Part shown: positions 34,851 to 47,575 of the stretch, piece by piece | Numbering within the stretch: position 1 is the stretch's first letter | Layout of the letters: the number at the start of each line of letters is the position of its first letter | Assembly (NCBI RefSeq): GCF_010389155.1 | Contig: NC_057761.1 | Span: 54,682,587-54,746,586 of the forward strand | DNA: 64,000 nucleotides | Direction: 5' to 3' | Source: Erigeron canadensis | Taxonomy: Eukaryota; Streptophyta; Magnoliopsida; Asterales; Asteraceae | Position numbers and translations under genes: made by a program | The notes under the pieces: model-generated | Seen by the model: the letters and a program-made list of their open reading frames with translations, nothing else | The model's database searches: none | What the model was told of the DNA's origin: nothing

Positions 34851-36989
34851 GCGAGGATGCTGGAGAAAAGACTAGGGAATATTAAGGTATAAGAAAGAAT
34901 TAAAGAATCATGTATTGCTAAAAAGTAACCAGACAAACTTAATCGAGGGACTATAACCAAGATGAGGGCTTGATGCCTTAACTCTAATAGAAATCCCTTC
35001 CCGAATAAAAATAACTGATATACATGGGAAAGTCGGACCTAACAGGCTACATGACCATTCCTATTATAACCGCGTCTTTTTGGTCCAGTTTTGGGCCAAA
35101 TCATGGATTTGTTCCGGTCCTTCGATTATTTGTGCATCTGCAGTGTGGTAAAACTCGACTGACTCGACCGAGTACTCAGTGGGTAAACGGGTCGAGTCAA
35201 CAGCTACACAGGTCAAACTCAGCCAAAACTCAAGGTGACTCGGTCAAAGTTTTTATTTTAAATTTTTTAAAAAAGTATTATATTTATGTTTCAAAACAAT
35301 TAAGTTTGAACTTTAAAGTATAATGTTAATGTTTCAAAAAGATTATGTTTAAGTTTGAAGTTTTTAGCCCAATCTGGGTTTTGGCTGATTCAAGTCCGAG
35401 TTTCCAAAAACTCCCGACCCCCTACCCCCCACTAGCCGAGTCGAGCAAAGTTTCCCAACCTTGTGCATCTGTAGGTCTGCAAAGGTGCAAACTTTATGTA
35501 GAATAAGCAACAGCTGCATAATTACCACTACTATAAAAGTGTATTACACATGGGATATATCAGAGGGATGTGTTTGTACAACATTAAGGAGTATAGTGAG
35601 AAAATGTGAAAGTTCAATACATAATGACAATCCCTAATTAGTTGCGAAAAAAATCCGTTTCTTTATAAACAACTCTCACTCCATTAAACTCCTTAGGTCA
35701 AAAACAAAAGGCACCCGAGTAGATTTGTTAGGCATTCAGCATTCTTCTGATTTAGATACAGGGGCAACAAATTGTATCCAGTATCCTATTTACAAGACGC
35801 AAACCCTTCTTAATAATGGCAAGGAGAGGGCAATTTCCGTTCCAAGCTTACATTGTTCAAAGTTAGAGATACTATGCAAGATCAACATAAAACATCACTT
35901 ATTCTAGGCTATATATACACAAACATAATATGAAAATTGTGAAGATGCTGGGGAAAAGACTAGAGAACTAAGATATTAGAGAACAATCATATATATGCTA
36001 AAAAGTAACCAAACAAACTTAATCGGGACTTTAACCAGGATCAGGGCTTGAGTGCTTGACGCCTTAACTCTAACAGGAATCCTTCCCGAATGAAAATGAT
36101 AAATATATATGGGAAAGTTGGGCCTAACGGGCTGCATGACCATTCCTATTATAAGCACGTCTTTTTGGTCTAGTTTTGGGCCAAATCATGGATTTGCTCC
36201 GGTCCTCTGACTGTTTGTGCATCTGCAGTGTGGTAAAACTCGATTGACTCGGCCAACTACTCGGACTCGAACTCAGTGGGTGACCAGGTCGAGTTAACCC
36301 GACTCTGCTTAAAACTTGGTTAATAGCGCAGGCTCAGGTCAATGTAGGTCAAACACTCAAACTCAGCCAAAACTCAAGATGACTCAGTCAAAGTTTTTAT
36401 TTTTAAAATATTTTAAGTATTATGTTTATGTCTTGAACAAATTAAGTTTGAAGTTTGAAGTATTATTGTATTATGCTGATGTTTCAAAAAAACTTATGTT
36501 CTTAGCCTAATTCTAATTTTCTAATACATATAAGCTCAAAAATTAAGATTTTTCTATTTAAAATCCCAATCCGGGTTTTGGCTGAGTCGAGTCCAAGTTT
36601 CGTAGAAGGTAGAATAATCTACAGCTGCATATATTAGATGGATGTGTTCGTACAACATTAAGGAGCATAATGAGAGAATGTGAAAGTTCAATACATAGTG
36701 ACAAAATCCCTAATGAGTATTGAAAAAAACCCGCTCCTCTTTAAACAATTCTCAAACAAACAACTCTCACCCCCATTAAACTCCTTAAAATTCAATAAGA
36801 AAAGGCACCCACGTGGGTTTGTTATGCATTTTTCCGATTTAGACACGGGCACAATTTGTATCCTATTTACTAGACACAAACCCTTCTTAATAATGGCAAG
36901 GAGAGGGCAATTTCTGTCCCAAGCTTACATTGTTGAAAGTTAGAGATACTATGCAAGATCAACATAAAACATCACTTATTCTAAGCTAT
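34851..36989 (+). repeat. Tandem duplication, two copies of ~1.08 kb
   Basis: Copy 1 (34851-35912) and copy 2 (35939-36989) are parallel throughout. Both begin GATGCTGG-GAAAAGACTAG, share AAAAGTAACCA-ACAAACTTAATCG, CATGACCATTCCTATTATAA and TTTTGGGCCAAATCATGGAT, and end AACATCACTTATTCTA-GCTAT. Each contains the same embedded GACTCGA-rich repeat, so that insertion preceded the duplication. It lies 3' of the LPPG gene and has no coding region. Confidence 0.85.
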
Positions 36990-37090
36990 CCGAATCCTCA
37001 AAATACATGTCAAGTTAGCAAATACAAACAATACATACACAAACATATCTGTAATGAGGAACTTACCCAAAAATACTAATCTCCAACCAA

Positions 37091-37762
37091 TCATTCAGCA
37101 CGCTTATAAGACGAATGCTTTCGTGCAGCTCTGGCATTATCATACTCAAACTTCAACAAATTGGGAATATGAGAAGTATCCTTAACATAAAACCACCTCC
37201 CAAAGAAACTCTCTTCGATAACCGGAAACAACCCTCTTAAAACATTATTAACAACCCAAAACCACAACCCACCAAGAACCAAACCAAGACCAGCACCCGC
37301 AAACACCTGAGCAACCGTATGATACCCCAAATAAACCCGACTATACATCGTAAGCAACGCTAAAGGCCAAACAACAACACCAACAAGAACCATTTGTTTC
37401 CTAAACAAAATGCCCATCTTCTTATATGTCAACAAAGTAAAATAAGTGGCGAAAAAGAACATATATTGGGAATGACTAGACGGCCAGCCGTGTGAATCAC
37501 ACATTTCTAACATGATACAAGTTTCGGGTCGGGCTTGTTGTACGGATGTTTTGATAACTTCATTAATGAACTGAGAGATGATTAGCCCAAATGCGAAAAA
37601 CATACCTTGGAGTTCACGGCGAAAAAGAAAGTGAGAAACAAAACCACCTAAAGATATGAAAACAGGGATTAAGGAAATCCAAGCTAAAAAGTGGCCAAAT
37701 TTGTCTCCTTTGAAGTAACGAACATGGGTCAGGGTTACTGCCCGGAGGACTTGATCTGACAT
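37091..37762 (-). CDS. LPPG: Lipid phosphate phosphatase gamma / dolichyldiphosphatase-type PAP2 enzyme, 223 aa
   Basis: A single-exon gene with the three phosphatase motifs of the PAP2/LPP superfamily: KTSVQQARP (residues 71-79), PSSH (94-97) and SRVYLGYHTVAQ (141-152) with catalytic His148. Gln152 occupies the place of the usual Asp, as I recall for the dolichyldiphosphatase branch too. Several hydrophobic segments (about 23-45, 51-70, 99-112, 123-140, 150-172) make it a multi-pass ER or plastid membrane protein. It removes phosphate from prenyl or lipid phosphates such as dolichyl diphosphate or phosphatidic acid; the substrate here is inferred. It lies upstream of and divergent from importin alpha-9, and the Arabidopsis homologue At5g03080 is also the neighbour of IMPA9. 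Confidence 0.92.
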   Translation of the reverse strand: MSDQVLRAVTLTHVRYFKGDKFGHFLAWISLIPVFISLGGFVSHFLFRRELQGMFFAFGLIISQFINEVIKTSVQQARPETCIMLEMCDSHGWPSSHSQYMFFFATYFTLLTYKKMGILFRKQMVLVGVVVWPLALLTMYSRVYLGYHTVAQVFAGAGLGLVLGGLWFWVVNNVLRGLFPVIEESFFGRWFYVKDTSHIPNLLKFEYDNARAARKHSSYKRAE

Positions 37763-38043
37763 TGGGTTGACTGCAGGGTGGGTTTGAAAGGATTTGGGAA
37801 TTTTTTTATTTTTTGGAAGAAAGAGATCAACAATGGGTCATATGATTGTAAGAAAAAAGGTTGATGTGTGTGTATGATTGATCGGATCTGTATCACTGTA
37901 TGTGTGTGAGTTTGGTAACCGTATATTTTGGCATGTTACAAATATATCTTTTTATTTATCATTATTATATCTATATTTTCTGGCATTTGGAAGTTAGAAG
38001 TTAGAACCGTAACTCATTGACTTTTTAATTTTATTTTTCTTTC

Positions 38044-38990
38044 TTTCCAAATAGACAGTCCGCGCAATACGGTGACGGCGGGGTAGTGATAGCGGAGGTG
38101 GTGCTAGTGACAGTGGTGAGAACGGCAGTGGGATGGTGATGGGTAACAATAGTGGTGAATGTAAAAGTAATTGATGTTAAATGTGGTATTTTTATAATCT
38201 TAAGTGGTTTTTGGTATCGTATCGTACCGTACCAAACCGGTACCGATACCGAAAACAACCCAAAGCGAAAACCGAATCTCGTACCAATTATATATGAATA
38301 CGGTACCGGTACCGGTATTTCGGTAATATCCCGAATTTTCATGAACATTTCGAGTTTGACGAACAACTATTACAATATGATTTTTAGACTTTGTATTAGC
38401 GTCATTATCCAACATGCGTCATGCGATTACTAATATCCTATCTGAGTTTCTCCTAGTTAATTTGTAAAGTAATAGTGGCTTGTAATCTGATGCAGAACAT
38501 ATATTTGCAATTTTGTGTATACGACTGTAATTCTTCAAATTGATTAGACTCTTGTCCTCAATGTTTTGCAACGTAGGTACATGAATCATCTTTTGGTTAT
38601 GGAGTTGAAGTTGGACCAATATACTACTAGCATTAACACCTACAACAAACACATTCCAATAGATACATATTTTCGGTATTACAATTCGATTTTCCTGTAC
38701 CGAACCGATTGGTATCGAAACTGAAAAGGACCCAAACTAAAAACCGATACCGATATCGAATCCCCATCGTACCGATTTTCGGTACCGGTTCGGTTTCAAT
38801 ATTTCGGTAATTTTGCCCATCCCTAGTGTTGGGGGATATATAATGTAAATTATTTTATTAAAGGTATTATTGGTATATTAGATGAAGTGTTTAAATTTGT
38901 GATTAAATGAGAAGGGTATTTTTGGCTTTTCAAATGCAAAAAGTTTAAGAAAAAAAATAGGTGGTTTGTTTTATTAGATAGTATAGATGA
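38044..38990 (-). mobile_element. Helitron-like element interrupted by a GGTACC-rich insertion
   Basis: On the minus strand it starts TCTATACTATCTAATAAAAC and ends around GTATTGCGCGGACTGTC. Between them is an interior with AAACTTTTTGCATTTGAAAA and a codon-like CACCAC-rich segment, parallel to the adjacent copy at 39000-39362. The stretch about 38196-38829 inside it is a GGTACC-rich element ending in GCCCATCCCTA, which looks like a later nested hAT-like insertion. Confidence 0.5.
38196..38829. mobile_element. GGTACC-rich non-autonomous (hAT-like) element nested in Helitron-like DNA
   Basis: Clusters of CGGTACCGGTACCGG-type repeats at 38210-38335 and, inverted, at 38695-38829 flank a ~350-bp AT-rich core. 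The right end is CCCATCCCTA; the left end is degraded. No transposase. Confidence 0.5.
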
Positions 38991-38999
38991 CAAGAAGGG

Positions 39000-39362
39000 T
39001 ACTTGCGCAATGCATCGGCAGTAGCGCCAACGAGTGGTGGTGGTGGTAGATGTGGTGATAACAATGTGGTTATTGATGTAAATGGTAATGTAATTATTTT
39101 ATGATTAAGTAATGTATCTTTTGTAAATAATTTTATTAAGAGTATTATAGAGATATTTAGGTTGAAATATTTAAATTAATTAATAATAAAGAGAGATAGT
39201 TTGGATAAATAGGTTGAAAAATATTTTAGGAAATTTTGGGTAGATTTAGTGTGTGAGATGATAATGTATTGAAGATTAAGGATATTTTTTTGTATTTTAA
39301 ATATAAAAAGTTTAAAAGATATAATGGGTGATTTGTTTTATAATGGAGTACAGAAATATAGA
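39000..39362 (-). mobile_element. Second Helitron-like copy, tandem to 38044-38990
   Basis: On the minus strand it begins ATCTATATTTCTGTACTCC, runs through AAACTTTTTATATTTAAAAT, and ends with a CACCACCACCACTCGTTGGC segment and GCATTGCGCAAGTACCC. It has the same architecture as the neighbouring element. It lies head to tail with that element. Confidence 0.45.
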
Positions 39363-40359
39363 TGATATCATTTTTTCAAATCTAACTAGTTAAGTTAATA
39401 AATTTTACCAGTTGGTTAAAATTAAATGTTAAAATTCAAGCTAAGCAAAAAAAATTTCCTTTTATTTCGATAAATATTAAAAAGCATATCATTTTAGAAT
39501 TATCTTGTTTTTTCTTTTTATCTATTGTAATCATTTAGGGGACATTTCGTCAAATTATTGTAGCTTAAAGGTCTTATAAATGGCTTTCATTTCTCATTTG
39601 TAAGCACCCGTAAAATTCTAATACATCAAACATTTAGAATTCAAAGTTTATTCTCTCCGACTCTCTTTACCAAAATCCATTATATTCTTACACTAAGTAC
39701 TTCATATTATATTCATTACAACAAACATAAAAAAATATTTAAAAAAAAAAAACCTTTCTTGTTGTAACAATTGGAATTTTATTAACCAAAATGACGTTTA
39801 TTATATGAATAAACATAGTTCATTAATCAAGGATTATAAAACTTTTACAAACATAAGGTTTAATTCGTAAATAATTAAAAACGATTAATTATTTAAAACA
39901 TATTAATTTTATCTAAAATATAATTAATGAACTAGTTAATTACTAAAAGTAGAAGTATGTGAATTAAATTATTTAATTATCTAGCTAAGATTTTACCTCG
40001 CATGCATATAATAACTAAATAAATAAATAGAATAACTACTAACCTCTTAGAGGACCCTCCAAAGACGTTATTCTTGAACAAAAATAACATGACCTACTTA
40101 CCCCGAAAAAAGATCCCTCAGTCGCGTCCCTCAAAAGACTCGTACACGTGAATGGATTTTCGACACTTAACTAAGTGTCTAAGTGCTAGCTATAACTTTA
40201 CGTTATAACAATTAAACCAACAAATAAAATAACTAGCTTGGGGTGTTTTCCACCTTTGAGGGTGTCGAGCTCCGCACGGAAAAAAAAAGGAGAGAAGATA
40301 AAGGGTTTTTGTGCAATGATTCAAGAAGGAATAAAGGTTTTTTATATAGGCATAAAAAA
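39363..40359. other. AT-rich spacer, no gene
   Basis: No reading frame with a domain. AT-rich with T-runs; nothing recognisable apart from the transposon boundaries on either side. Confidence 0.4.
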
Positions 40360-40793
40360 TAGAGTTGGCAATTTCCGACACGGACCTATTAGCACGACAT
40401 GACACGACCTGATTTTTTCGTGTTTCGTATTTGGCCTTAACGTGTTTCGTGTCTTAACAGGCCCGGACCTGTTAAGACACGATATGACACGATAAGACAA
40501 GTAGTATATATATGGACATGTTAAAGACACGTTAAAGACCTATTAAAGACACGTTAAAAACCTGTTAAAGACACGTTAAGACACGATAAGACACGTTATC
40601 ATGTCCCTTATCGTGTAAATTTTAACAAGTCTCTTAACAGTTCTCTTAACAGGTTCCTTATCGTGTAACCTGTTAAAAATCGTGTCGTGTTCGTGTTTGA
40701 AAAAACTGACACGATTAGCTATCGTGTCTTGTTCGTGTTTAACCCCATCGTGTTCGTGTCTTATCGTGTCGATCGGACACAATGCCAGCTCTA
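40360..40793. mobile_element. 434-bp non-autonomous hAT-type element
   Basis: The terminal inverted repeats are TAGAGTTGGCAAT (left) and TAGAGCTGGCATT (complement of right). The flanking octamers ATAAAAAA (40352-40359) and ATAGAAAA (40794-40801) match at 7 of 8 bases, the duplication length of hAT elements. The interior is an array of CGTGTC, GACACG and TTAAGACACGATA motifs in both orientations. No coding capacity. Confidence 0.8.
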
Positions 40794-40801
40794 ATAGAAA
40801 A

Positions 40802-41985
40802 CTCTTATGTTTCCTTATTTGATTCATCGTGGGACAAGCAAACAAGTTTTCATTTCTCTATCCCTCTCTTATCGGCGCCGACCTACGTGGGACCCCCATG
40901 GGTCGACTCATGGTGCTTGATGTCCGGTCCCATTTACGACCCGATTTGCGGTTCCAACCCGATCGACGTTTCCAAATCTATTTTTGAAATTTTTTTGTTA
41001 TTTTCATTTCTAACGGATTTCTTGTTATTTATATAAAGTTCAATTAAGTCCTCATTATTCTATGTGTACGACTCTAATGGTTCATAGATATGCGGCCGTA
41101 TAAATATATTAAAATATCTTTATATGGTATTAAAGTCCTCATTTCCAACTTTTATTTTTGTTAAAATGAGATGTAACCTTTGGATAAGTTTTTACATTAA
41201 TCACTCACATTGTAAAAAAATGTTGAAAAATGGTATTAAAGTATACTTGAACACCAACACGTAACTAGATAACCTATAAATAGTTCATTTTAGCTTCCAC
41301 GTAGCTTGTTATGTCACTTAAAACATTTATTTTTGTCATCAAAACTTATTCACTTAGGTAGACACATAAACACCATTATTAAATCCATCCATACCTATAT
41401 ACTTTTTCTATTTTTAACCTAAAACATCTTTGTAACTAAAGGAATTGAATCTTTTAGATATATTTGTATATAAAGTCGTTGTTTATATAATATTTTTTAA
41501 CTTTAATTAATGAATAAATGATTATAATGAGTATTAGTTCGATATCATATATGTATCTTATGTTATGCATCATATTTTCTTTTATATATTATTTTTATGA
41601 ATCTAATGGTTAACGCTAAAATTAAAATAGGTATTGATTTTATGTCAATGACAATAGACAATCGATAAATATTAGTTATCATTTTAATAAAAATAAAAGT
41701 TTGGTAGCTAAAATGTTAAAAAAGGTGAAAAGTTATATCATATTTTAACAAAAATAAAAAGTGAGTGCTTATAGTGGTAAAAAATGAAAAGTTGTATCAT
41801 ATTTTAATAAAAAGGGAGTCTATTACGAGTTATTTTCCTTTTTAAGTATAGAGTATCGTTTTTTTCCATTGAGTCGGGGTTTCTTTTTACCATCTCCAAG
41901 CACATAATAATTATGTGTTGTCCTTTCATAATGATTTTAAATAAGAAATATATATTATGTACGTTTAAAAGAAAATTACGAAATC
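40802..41985. other. AT-rich spacer, no gene
   Basis: A short GC-richer patch at 40860-40990 is open on the plus strand but has no domain. Nothing else is recognised. Confidence 0.35.
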
Positions 41986-41991
41986 TCTATC

Positions 41992-42272
41992 AGTGTCTGT
42001 TTGGTAGGGGGCTTTTGAGGGCTTTTAGGAGCTTAAAAGCCTCAAGCTTTTAAAAAGAAGCTCCATTTATTACGTAGCTCTGTTTAGATATACATTTTAA
42101 ATTAAAAGCCCTAGCCCCAAAAAGCCCCTAAAAACCCCGAAAGGTCTTTAAAATAAAAGCTAGTGGAAGAAGGGTTGAAATAGAAGCCCCAACCCTAGCC
42201 TCATTTATAAGCTCCAGCTCAAAGCCCCTAACCACAGCACCATCTCTAAGCTTTTGTGCCGAACATACCCTA
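41992..42272. mobile_element. Probable hAT-like MITE
   Basis: Starts AGTGTCTGTTTGGTAGGG and its complement end starts TAGGGTATGTTCGGCAC, an imperfect inverted repeat. The interior repeats AAAAGCCCC/GGGGCTTTT and GAGCTT motifs. No target duplication could be read. Confidence 0.4.
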
Positions 42273-42917
42273 AATATAAGAGAATTGTATTTCAAAAGTA
42301 TTTTTAGAAAAAATATGACGTGGCAAGTCTAAATTTTTTTTAAAAGGTCTTATTTTAATTATGATGTCATAAATAATTTATAATATTTTTAATTAAAAAT
42401 AACTCACCAAATGCTTATTTAAATTTCCTAAATGTTTATTACAAACCTTTTATGTTTTGTTAATGCAATAGGTACTTTAATTTATAATTATTATGTTATT
42501 CAATTCATCATCTCCATATCGATTTTTAATATATTACTAATAATAATAAAAATTACATGTACATTTTATAGTTTTATAATTTTAATTAAAATATTCAGGT
42601 AATTTGCTAACAGAAAATGAAATAAAATGGTTGTAAACTAGTAGCAATGTAGCATAGAGGGGTACACAATCGAGAACTCTGTAAACTTACGAGGATAAGA
42701 AATTTCTTTTTTCTCTGTAAATGGTTGATGTACTGATAATTTCCGCATAAATAAATATTCAACCCTAATTTAAAGAGCTTCTATACTGCTACACACAGAC
42801 AAAACTGCACATTCCTTTCTTTCTTGACTATGACCATTTGACATTTGACTACACCAATTTCTTGGCGCCCAAAACCCACATCCATTCTTGTTTCAAAATC
42901 CCCCATCTCTTGTAACA

Positions 42918-45900
42918 ATGGCTGGTGAAATCACAACCTCCCATAGGAGACAACCCATCAAACATACAGGCATGTTTTTATTTTTATTTTTTCCTATTGT
43001 TTCTTGAGTTATTTGTGTTTGTTGTGATGAATAGTAGAAAAAGTTTGTATCTTTTAAAAAAATTATGTTATTCTTGGTTATGAATCTTTCAATCTGAGTA
43101 GTCTTTGCATCATTGGTTTTGTTTATTTATTTGAAATTTGAAAAATTTATTTTGGCCTTTTGTGTGATTTTGGGGAAAAGTCAACTTTTGAAGAACAGAA
43201 ATACTATTTGAGTTTGGTAGAACACTTTTTAGGATATGGTTATATAAGTATAGATGTTTATATGTGAATTTTATGGGATAAAAAATTTAAAGTTAAAAAC
43301 AATGATTAGTAAGGTGCTTATACATATGTTTATTTGGAAGTGTAGTTGGAAATGGTGCTGTACAAAGAAGAAGACAGCATGCGGTTTCAGTGGCTAAACA
43401 AAGAAGAGAAGCAATGTTTCAGACGAAACGATTGTGTAGAGAGGGTGTTCGTGTTGATATGGATGTTGTCTCTAATGGTGACATGATGATTGAAGAGGAG
43501 CCGTTGATTTTAGAGGCAAAAACAACTTCTGCTGTTGAAGATTTGAAGGTTGCAGTTTCTTTAAAGTAAGGCTATGTTCTAGTGTGTTTCATGATGTGAT
43601 TGAGCTCAAGTTTTGCATAGATTATAAGATTTAAATTGTTGCGTATTTTTGATTTTGATCAACAATTGCTCATTTATATTAGGGGGAAAGAAGCGGTTTC
43701 AGAAAAGGTGAATGCTCTTCGTGAATTAAGGCAGTTATTGTCTAGACCTGACTTTCCTTTTGTTGAAGTTGCTATTAAATGTGGTGTGATATCCCTACTT
43801 GCTCAATGTCTTTCGTTTGGCTCTGAGGATGAGCAGGTAATATTCAACCTTTTTTAAATAAGTAACCGCAGGCATGTATTGCTTCAAATAACTAAAAACA
43901 TTTACCCCAATACATTTGATGTTCAATATGCAGTTGCTTGAAGCAGCTTGGTGTCTAACAAACATAGCTGCTGGAAAACCAGAAGAAACGAAAGCTTTGG
44001 TACCAACATTACCATTACTCATTGCCCATCTTGGAGGTTAGTGACTAGCTAATTAACTTTTCGAGGGTGTGTTTCGCAAGTGCATATATTCAGATAGTAA
44101 TAATTTAATACTTGTACGACCCTTTGATAACTTTGTGTCTTTGTTAACTACACTCCTTGTACGATCAGAGTGAAAGTTCTTCAAATTAGGTTCCGAGAAA
44201 GGACAGTTAGGAAATTAATATATTCAATTTGATAACAAGCTGTGTTGCAGTTGTTATGTAACTAATTATCAGAACCAGAATATGTTTATCCCATACACTA
44301 ATTATCAGAACCAGTATAATCTGATAATATTTAAAACGCAAATTCAAAACCTTCTAAGACCAACCCTTGATTGGCTATCTAAATTTGAAGTATAAAGTGT
44401 TACTGATGTGACGGTTCTAAATCTACGTGGTTCTCATTAAAAAGACATCATTCTCTGGAGTTCCTCCGCTCCACTTAACTTTTTCGCTTTGTACATGACA
44501 CATATATCAATAACATCTAAAATTTGGTATTATTGCAAATGTATCTTTATCTTTTTGCTTTTTATGGTATGGTCTGTTTATCTAGCATGCTCCCTTGAGT
44601 AAGGCGGGGTCTTGATAATTATAACTATCTTTATTTGTTCATTATCACGGGTAGTTTTGGAAAGTGGCGATAGAATTACTTTACCTTAAAAAAGAGAAAC
44701 TTATTGTGGGACGTCTAAAAAGGAAAGTACACATTAATGTAGGACATATTATGCACTTTAGCTTAAACTTATTGTCAACACTTGATTTTTCATTTATTCT
44801 TTTTTATAATTCTTTACCAACATTAAATGGTCATTTAATTTGTAGGATGTAGCTCATTATCTGTTGCGGAGCAATGTGCATGGGCATTAGGAAATGTGGC
44901 CGATGAAGAGGAGTTGAGAGATCTTCTCCTTTCACAAGGAGCATTACCTCCTCTAGCTAAAATGATGTTACCAGATGACGGGTCAACAGTCAGAATAGCT
45001 GCTTGGGCGTTATCAAACTTAATCAAGGTTTTTCAAACTTAGCACTTCTTTTTATCAAAAAGTACAGGTTCTATTTGTTTATATTGTTTTACTTTTGGGG
45101 TTCATATCTTCATTTATACCCAAAAGTAAATGGGACCCATAATCACATATGGGATCCATGTTGAATGTACTGAATGGTCAAAAAAGAATGAGACACAAGT
45201 CTTTTGCAGTTTTCAGTCACATGTCTGTAATAAAGGAGGAACTTTCTGTAAAGAAACATTTTTGCAAAACAATATTCTTTTTTCCTTCCATATTGTTAGA
45301 TTTGGTGTTTGTGGCTGCAGGGAGCAGGCCCAGAGGCTGCAATAGAACTCATAAAAGTTGAAGGTTTGGTGGATGCTATACTTCGACACTTGAAGAAATC
45401 GTAAGTTGTTGCATATCGTAAAGAACGTTTACTTATGGGATAATTGTAAGCTAGATATGTTTATTTATGGAATATATGTAGGTTGAAAAATGTTTCTTTC
45501 AGTTAAGTGAAACTGGTCTGGAACATGTAATCCCTAAATGCAATGGTTTACACTATATTAAATTTTAGAAAAACATTCATAACAATATTTCCTTTTGCCT
45601 TCATATATGGTATATAGGAAACTACGTTTATCTTTTTTCTCCTATGTTTAGAAGAATAAAAAAACTGATACAATATAACATGAACAGGGACACTGAATTA
45701 ACAACGGAAGTAGCATGGGTGGTTGTTTATCTAGCAGCTCTTTCAGATGTTGCTGCAAGTGTGCTAATGAAGACTGACCTTATTCAAGTTCTTGTGGACC
45801 AGTTGGCCGCCTCAAATAGTTTGCATTCACTCATTCCGGTAATTTTAATGAAAAATAGTTAAGTACCATTAAAAATTGTACATTGTATTTTGATATTGCT

Positions 45901-47575
45901 ACCACTGGTAGTTTGTATTTGTTGAGAAAAATAATGAATGATTTATTATATGGCTGTATTGTTTACAGCTCCTTCGGAGCTTAGGTAATCTGATGGCCGG
46001 TGATGCTTACACCACAAATGTTCTTGTTCCTGGACAGGAAATTACAGGCCAGTTCTGTTTTCTCCTTGCCAAAATAACTTTTTATTTCGTTCACAAAGGT
46101 TCATCTTTTTTATTGATTCATCGAAGAATTTTCTATTCACAGATAGTATTATCCGTTCATTGAGCAAATGCTTGAAGAGTGAGCATCGTATTGTGAAAAA
46201 GGTTATTTATAATTTTATATCCTCTTTGAATGGCTCGCTTTTTCACACAGCCATCATATTGGAGGTGTCAAAATGGTTGGGTTGGTGATGGGTCATGCTG
46301 GGTTGACTGAGACTATTACTTTTCATTTTCTCCAAAACCAGTAATGTGTTAAAGCTGATCACGAAAGTTATTTATTTAGTTATTTTTGGTAAAATGTTTT
46401 ACCCTGGTAAATATAATTAGTCACAAAATGAATTTACAAGATAACTTCCATGGCTAGACGTTTAGGTTCACAAGACATGTCTTGTAAAACCATCAAGTAC
46501 TAATGGACCTTAACACCATAACATCAAGAGGGATAAAAACTAAAAACCACTTGGAACAACACACCCAAACAGTATCGCCTAAGCATCTCGACTGGGGCTG
46601 ATTGGCCATTGCATCTTGCAGTGGAGGGGTCGTGTCACGATACAGCTGCCGTGGAAGTTTCCATTTGTACACTACCATTACCGATTGTGCCATATACTAG
46701 ATATCATACGTTGCTAAAAAGAACCGGTTTTTGCAGGAAGCAACTTGGGTGCTATCAAACATAGCAGCGGGCTCAATTGCTCACAAGCAACTGATATGCA
46801 AGAGTGAAGCCTCAGCGTTATTATTGCAACTTCTTGCTGCGGCGCCATTTGACATAAAAAAAGAGGTAGCATATGTTCTGGGCAACCTCTGTGTGGCTCC
46901 TGCTGATGGGTCTGGTAGACCAAACTTATTATTAGACCACCTGGTTCCATTTGTTAGAAATGGATGTCTTCGTGGTTTCATCAATTTGGTGCGGTCAGCT
47001 GATCTTGAAGCTGCACGAATTGGACTTCATTTCATTGAACTGGTAACATTCAAATAAAGTTTTTGAATATGACGAATTATGAACTATTGTTGCTGGCGGG
47101 AACCCCTGTTTTTTTTTCTTTCTTTTTCCTTTTTCCTTTTTTTTTGTTTGTCAACTAACGTAGATATCGCACGGACTTAAACTGATCAAACTAGGAAAGT
47201 ACGACGAGTTAAGCCCTCGTATTTTCTCAGTTTTATTCTATAAGTCTTAAAACATCTATTTTTCTAGAACACAAAGCAAGAATGTGTTTTATATGGACTT
47301 GAATAGTAAGTCCCATGGGTAAACTGATATAACACCTAAATGTTGATCACTTAAAAGATAAACATAGAAGAATAACAGATTTGACAAATTGTTTCAAAAT
47401 AAATCCTCAGGTGTTAAGAGGGATGCCGAATGGTGAGGGCCAGAAGCATGTGGAAGTAGCAGATGGAATAGATGCAATGGAACGGTTTCAGTTTCATGAA
47501 AATGAAGATCTTAGAGTGATGGCCAATATGTTAGTCGACAGTTATTTTGGTGAGACGTATGGACTCGACGATTAG
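42918..47575 (+). CDS. IMPA9: Importin alpha-9 type nuclear import receptor (11 exons, 516 aa)
   Basis: Exons: 42918-42969, 43346-43565, 43683-43836, 43934-44036, 44846-45027, 45321-45400, 45688-45838, 45969-46047, 46143-46201, 46737-47042, 47411-47575; all phases join and total 517 codons with the stop. The N-terminus is a basic importin-beta-binding-like segment ('QRRRQHAVSVAKQRRE'). ARM repeats follow, with signature phrases 'AWCLTNIAAGKPEET', 'EQCAWALGNVADEEEL', 'AAWALSNLIKG', 'EATWVLSNIAAGS' and 'KKEVAYVLGNLCV', and the tail is 'DAMERFQFHENEDLRVMANM'. The sequence follows Arabidopsis IMPA-9 (At5g03070) rather than IMPA-1 to -4. It carries NLS cargo through the nuclear pore. Introns 1 and 8 appear to begin with GC instead of GT. 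Expressed divergently from LPPG. Confidence 0.95.

Noticed and set aside
38152..38433. Gly/Thr-rich overlapping frames on both strands
   Set aside because: They arise from GGTACC-type transposon repeats.
42974..43345. GT-AG alternative for importin alpha intron 1 (donor 42974, acceptor 43340)
   Set aside because: It keeps frame but adds three residues; the GC donor gives the family-like IKHT-VGNG junction. Not fully excluded.
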